A stretch of 9,413 nucleotides of DNA from Pseudomonadota bacterium (GTDB lineage Bacteria > Pseudomonadota > Gammaproteobacteria > Pseudomonadales > Pseudohongiellaceae), in the NCBI GenBank assembly GCA_022563075.1, contig JADFOC010000064.1, positions 1 through 9,413 of the forward strand, written 5' to 3'. Below are positions 7,282 to 9,413 of this stretch, in pieces. Both the position numbers and the translations under genes were made by a program. The stretch's first letter is position 1, and each line of letters starts with the position of its first letter. The notes beneath the pieces are model-generated. The model saw only the letters and a program-made list of their open reading frames with translations, did no database searches and was not told the origin of the DNA.

Positions 7282-9413
7282 ATGAACAGTGAAATTCACA
7301 GTAACGGATACCGAAGAAGCACGCGCTTTAATTTCTGCTTGTCCATATTGGTCGCACTATACGTTCAACTGGCGACAACATCCCTGTTCGCAAAACTACC
7401 GGAGCTTGGTTCGCCTTCGACATTAACCGGGCAAGCCACCAGTGCTAAATTTCTCGGTGGCGTTACTGTCGACGACGGTGTCAGTTACGCCACCCGTTTT
7501 GAGCCCGACCAATTGTTGGTTGTGCTGTTGGAAACTCAGGTCGAGCCGGGCCATATAGGCACTATCGGCAATCTTTACTTGATTATTTCGGTGGACGGAC
7601 AATTCTTCATGCGAGTGGAGTCTGGGGATTATGCGGAGTGGGACGGTGCGCCGGATACTCTATTGGCTGCAGCTCCGGATAAAATTCTGCACGCGAGCGA
7701 GCCCTTAACAGTGGTCGAGAATGTTGCCTTCGGGACACTTGGCGTGATGGACGCCTCCCTCGATATATATCTTGCCTATGATACCGCTGCCAATCCAGGT
7801 GAGTTGTATTTCAGCGGTGTGCCATTGAACTTTGCCATCGAGGCCGCAGCGAGCGACCCGCTTAGCTTCCAATTCTACGTACAAAATATTTCCGCACCGA
7901 TAATTCAGAATATCTGCAGAAATTGTCACACCAGCACGGGTATTGCTGCCGCGAGTAGTCTCATCTATCAAGATAGCAGCGAGCCGGATTTCCAACTCAA
8001 CAACTACAACACGCTGCTTGACTACATCGAAAATGCACCTAATGGCAGTGAGCTCATCCTCTCCAAGCCACAGGGGATGTCCGCCCACGGTGGGGCTGTG
8101 CAATTACCAGCGTCGAGTGCTGAATTTGCGCTGTGGTCAGAATTTATTGCTATCAGTCTGAATGATATCGCCAGCGGTGGTGGTGGCAGCACGGGAACCA
8201 GTCAGGATATTTTCAGCGCGGTTGTGAAGATGAGCAATGAGCAGACCCTGCGCAAGGCAGCGCTTCTGTTTGCAGGACGGCTCCCCAGCAGTATCGCATT
8301 GAGCAGCGTCGCTAATGCCACCGATGAAGAACTTCGCGTAGCGATTCGCGCGTTGATGCAAGGCGATGGCTTTAGAGAATTTCTCACAGAAAGCGCGAAC
8401 GATCGCTTGCTCACGGAAGCCTTTGTGTTCAACTTGTTTGGCATCGTCGATCGCTACTATTACCCTAACTCGGCACAGTATTATTTCACCGAAGATTACT
8501 CCGTGTCGGAACGACGCTTGATCAGTGAAGCGCTGGCCAGGGAGCCACTGGAACTGATCGCTCACGTGGTCGCCGAGGAACGACCTTACACCGAGATATT
8601 GACTGCCGATTACATCATGGTAAATCCCTATTCGGCGGTAATATACGGGGGCGATGTCAGCTTCTATGATGCAAGCGATGCCGACGAGTGGCGTGAGAGT
8701 AAAATCACCGAATACTATCGCTGCTCAATATGTGCTCGGGTCGATGAATACGCTCTTTTTAATATCCCGACTGAATATCCTCATGCTGGCATCCTTAATT
8801 CGCCGGCGTTTCTCTCACGCTTTCCTTCCACCGAGACCAATCGTAATCGTGCCCGCGCACGCTGGTCTTACTATTTCTTTTTAGGCGTCGACATCGAAGG
8901 CTTGTCCGCACGCACCACCGATCCGGCGGCGCTGGCGGATCAAAACAACCCGACCCTGAATAATTCTAACTGCGTCGTGTGCCACGACATCATGGATCCA
9001 GTCGCCGGCGCCTTTCAAAACTACGGCGACGATGGTTTTTATCGCGACCAGCCCGGCGGTGACAATGCGCTGCCGCGCTCTTATCGAAACGACCCTCAGG
9101 GCATCTATCAGAATGGAGACACATGGTATGCCGATATGTTGGCGCCCGGGTTTGGCGAAAAACTGGCACCCAGTGATAGCAATTCATTGCAATGGCTGGC
9201 ACAGGAATTCGTGAACGACAGTCGCTTCGGTTTTGGTACGGTGTTTTTCTGGTACCCGGCGGTAATGGGCAGAGACCCCTACGCGGAACCCAAGAATCCG
9301 GAAGACGTCGACTACGCCTCCAGGGCAGCGGCCTATTCTACCGAACAGGAATTGATGCAAGCGACAGCCGCAAATTTTGTAACCGGCAGTGCCGGTAATG
9401 GCGATCATAATTT
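7282..9413 (+). CDS. Exported haem-motif protein with DUF1592/DUF1588-like regions, 3'-truncated
   Basis: The frame from the ATG at 7282 stays open to the window edge (710 codons visible), so the C-terminus is missing. Residues 1-37 form a signal peptide: RR at 11-12, hydrophobic core from about 17 to 34, likely cleavage after SLFA. Residues about 40-200 are beta-rich and not recognised. The first haem motif CRNCH is at 212-216, in a cytochrome-like stretch ending with an ILSKPQG-SAHGG pattern (258-271) and a short GGGGS linker (299-303). Residues about 318-450 resemble DUF1592 (LLFAGRLPS at 328-336). Residues about 500-580 resemble DUF1588: AGILNSPAFLSRF, then the second haem motif CVVCH (564-568) followed by DIMDPVAGAFQNY. 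Such proteins are known from Planctomycetes and many Proteobacteria and are of uncertain function, thought to be periplasmic c-type cytochrome-like oxidoreductases. No clear ribosome site precedes the ATG; AGAGG at 7256-7260 is 21 bases away. Confidence 0.8.
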   Translation, partial: MNSEIHSNGYRRSTRFNFCLSILVALYVQLATTSLFAKLPELGSPSTLTGQATSAKFLGGVTVDDGVSYATRFEPDQLLVVLLETQVEPGHIGTIGNLYLIISVDGQFFMRVESGDYAEWDGAPDTLLAAAPDKILHASEPLTVVENVAFGTLGVMDASLDIYLAYDTAANPGELYFSGVPLNFAIEAAASDPLSFQFYVQNISAPIIQNICRNCHTSTGIAAASSLIYQDSSEPDFQLNNYNTLLDYIENAPNGSELILSKPQGMSAHGGAVQLPASSAEFALWSEFIAISLNDIASGGGGSTGTSQDIFSAVVKMSNEQTLRKAALLFAGRLPSSIALSSVANATDEELRVAIRALMQGDGFREFLTESANDRLLTEAFVFNLFGIVDRYYYPNSAQYYFTEDYSVSERRLISEALAREPLELIAHVVAEERPYTEILTADYIMVNPYSAVIYGGDVSFYDASDADEWRESKITEYYRCSICARVDEYALFNIPTEYPHAGILNSPAFLSRFPSTETNRNRARARWSYYFFLGVDIEGLSARTTDPAALADQNNPTLNNSNCVVCHDIMDPVAGAFQNYGDDGFYRDQPGGDNALPRSYRNDPQGIYQNGDTWYADMLAPGFGEKLAPSDSNSLQWLAQEFVNDSRFGFGTVFFWYPAVMGRDPYAEPKNPEDVDYASRAAAYSTEQELMQATAANFVTGSAGNGDHN

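Noticed and set aside
7705..8103. 132-codon open frame on the minus strand
   Set aside because: It lies wholly inside the long + strand haem-protein frame (7282 onward), which has a signal peptide and recognisable motifs; the minus frame shows none.
8137..8565. 142-codon open frame on the minus strand
   Set aside because: Antisense to the DUF1592-like part of the + strand gene and with no recognisable domain.
1..9413. Search for CRISPR arrays, tRNA genes, insertion sequences, attachment sites and riboswitches
   Set aside because: By eye no regularly spaced repeats, tRNA-like cloverleaf, transposase motif or terminal inverted repeats were seen in the gaps between genes.

Overview
The window looks like a chromosomal stretch of a gammaproteobacterium, probably an environmental or marine lineage. 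This is inferred from the close resemblance of the first gene to gammaproteobacterial TrhO, moderate GC content, and a set of exported oxidative enzymes typical of heterotrophic environmental bacteria. No rRNA, tRNA, CRISPR array, insertion sequence, integrase or phage gene was found. All genes that can be supported lie on the + strand.

Layout. (1) Positions 2-622 hold the 3' part of trhO, a rhodanese-type tRNA uridine hydroxylase, closed by a strong intrinsic terminator that includes its stop codon. (2) A candidate sigma70 promoter starts in the terminator's T-tract and leads into a three-gene cluster: a membrane-anchored PQQ-dependent dehydrogenase of the glucose/quinate/shikimate type (729-3086), a double-length exported M42-type metallopeptidase whose GTG start overlaps the preceding stop (3083-5215), and a 93-residue hotdog (PaaI-like) thioesterase remnant lacking its catalytic middle (5246-5527). 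(3) A 234-base gap with two near-palindromic direct repeats precedes a Tat-exported Gfo/Idh/MocA oxidoreductase (5762-7150). (4) A 131-base AT-rich gap precedes a long open frame, 7282 to the window edge, encoding an exported protein with two CxxCH haem motifs and DUF1592/DUF1588-like regions; its 3' end is outside the window.

How the genes may work together. All genes from 729 onward except the small hotdog gene are predicted to act outside the cytoplasm: a quinone-linked periplasmic sugar or polyol oxidase, a secreted peptidase, a Tat-exported oxidoreductase and a haem protein. This suggests an envelope-located catabolic set, but a shared pathway is inference; only the first two are physically coupled. 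The most unusual items are the peptidase, a tandem M42 duplication with a degenerate first copy and an intact second copy, and the internally deleted hotdog gene. Nothing here amounts to a clear new biological system such as a defence island or mobile element.
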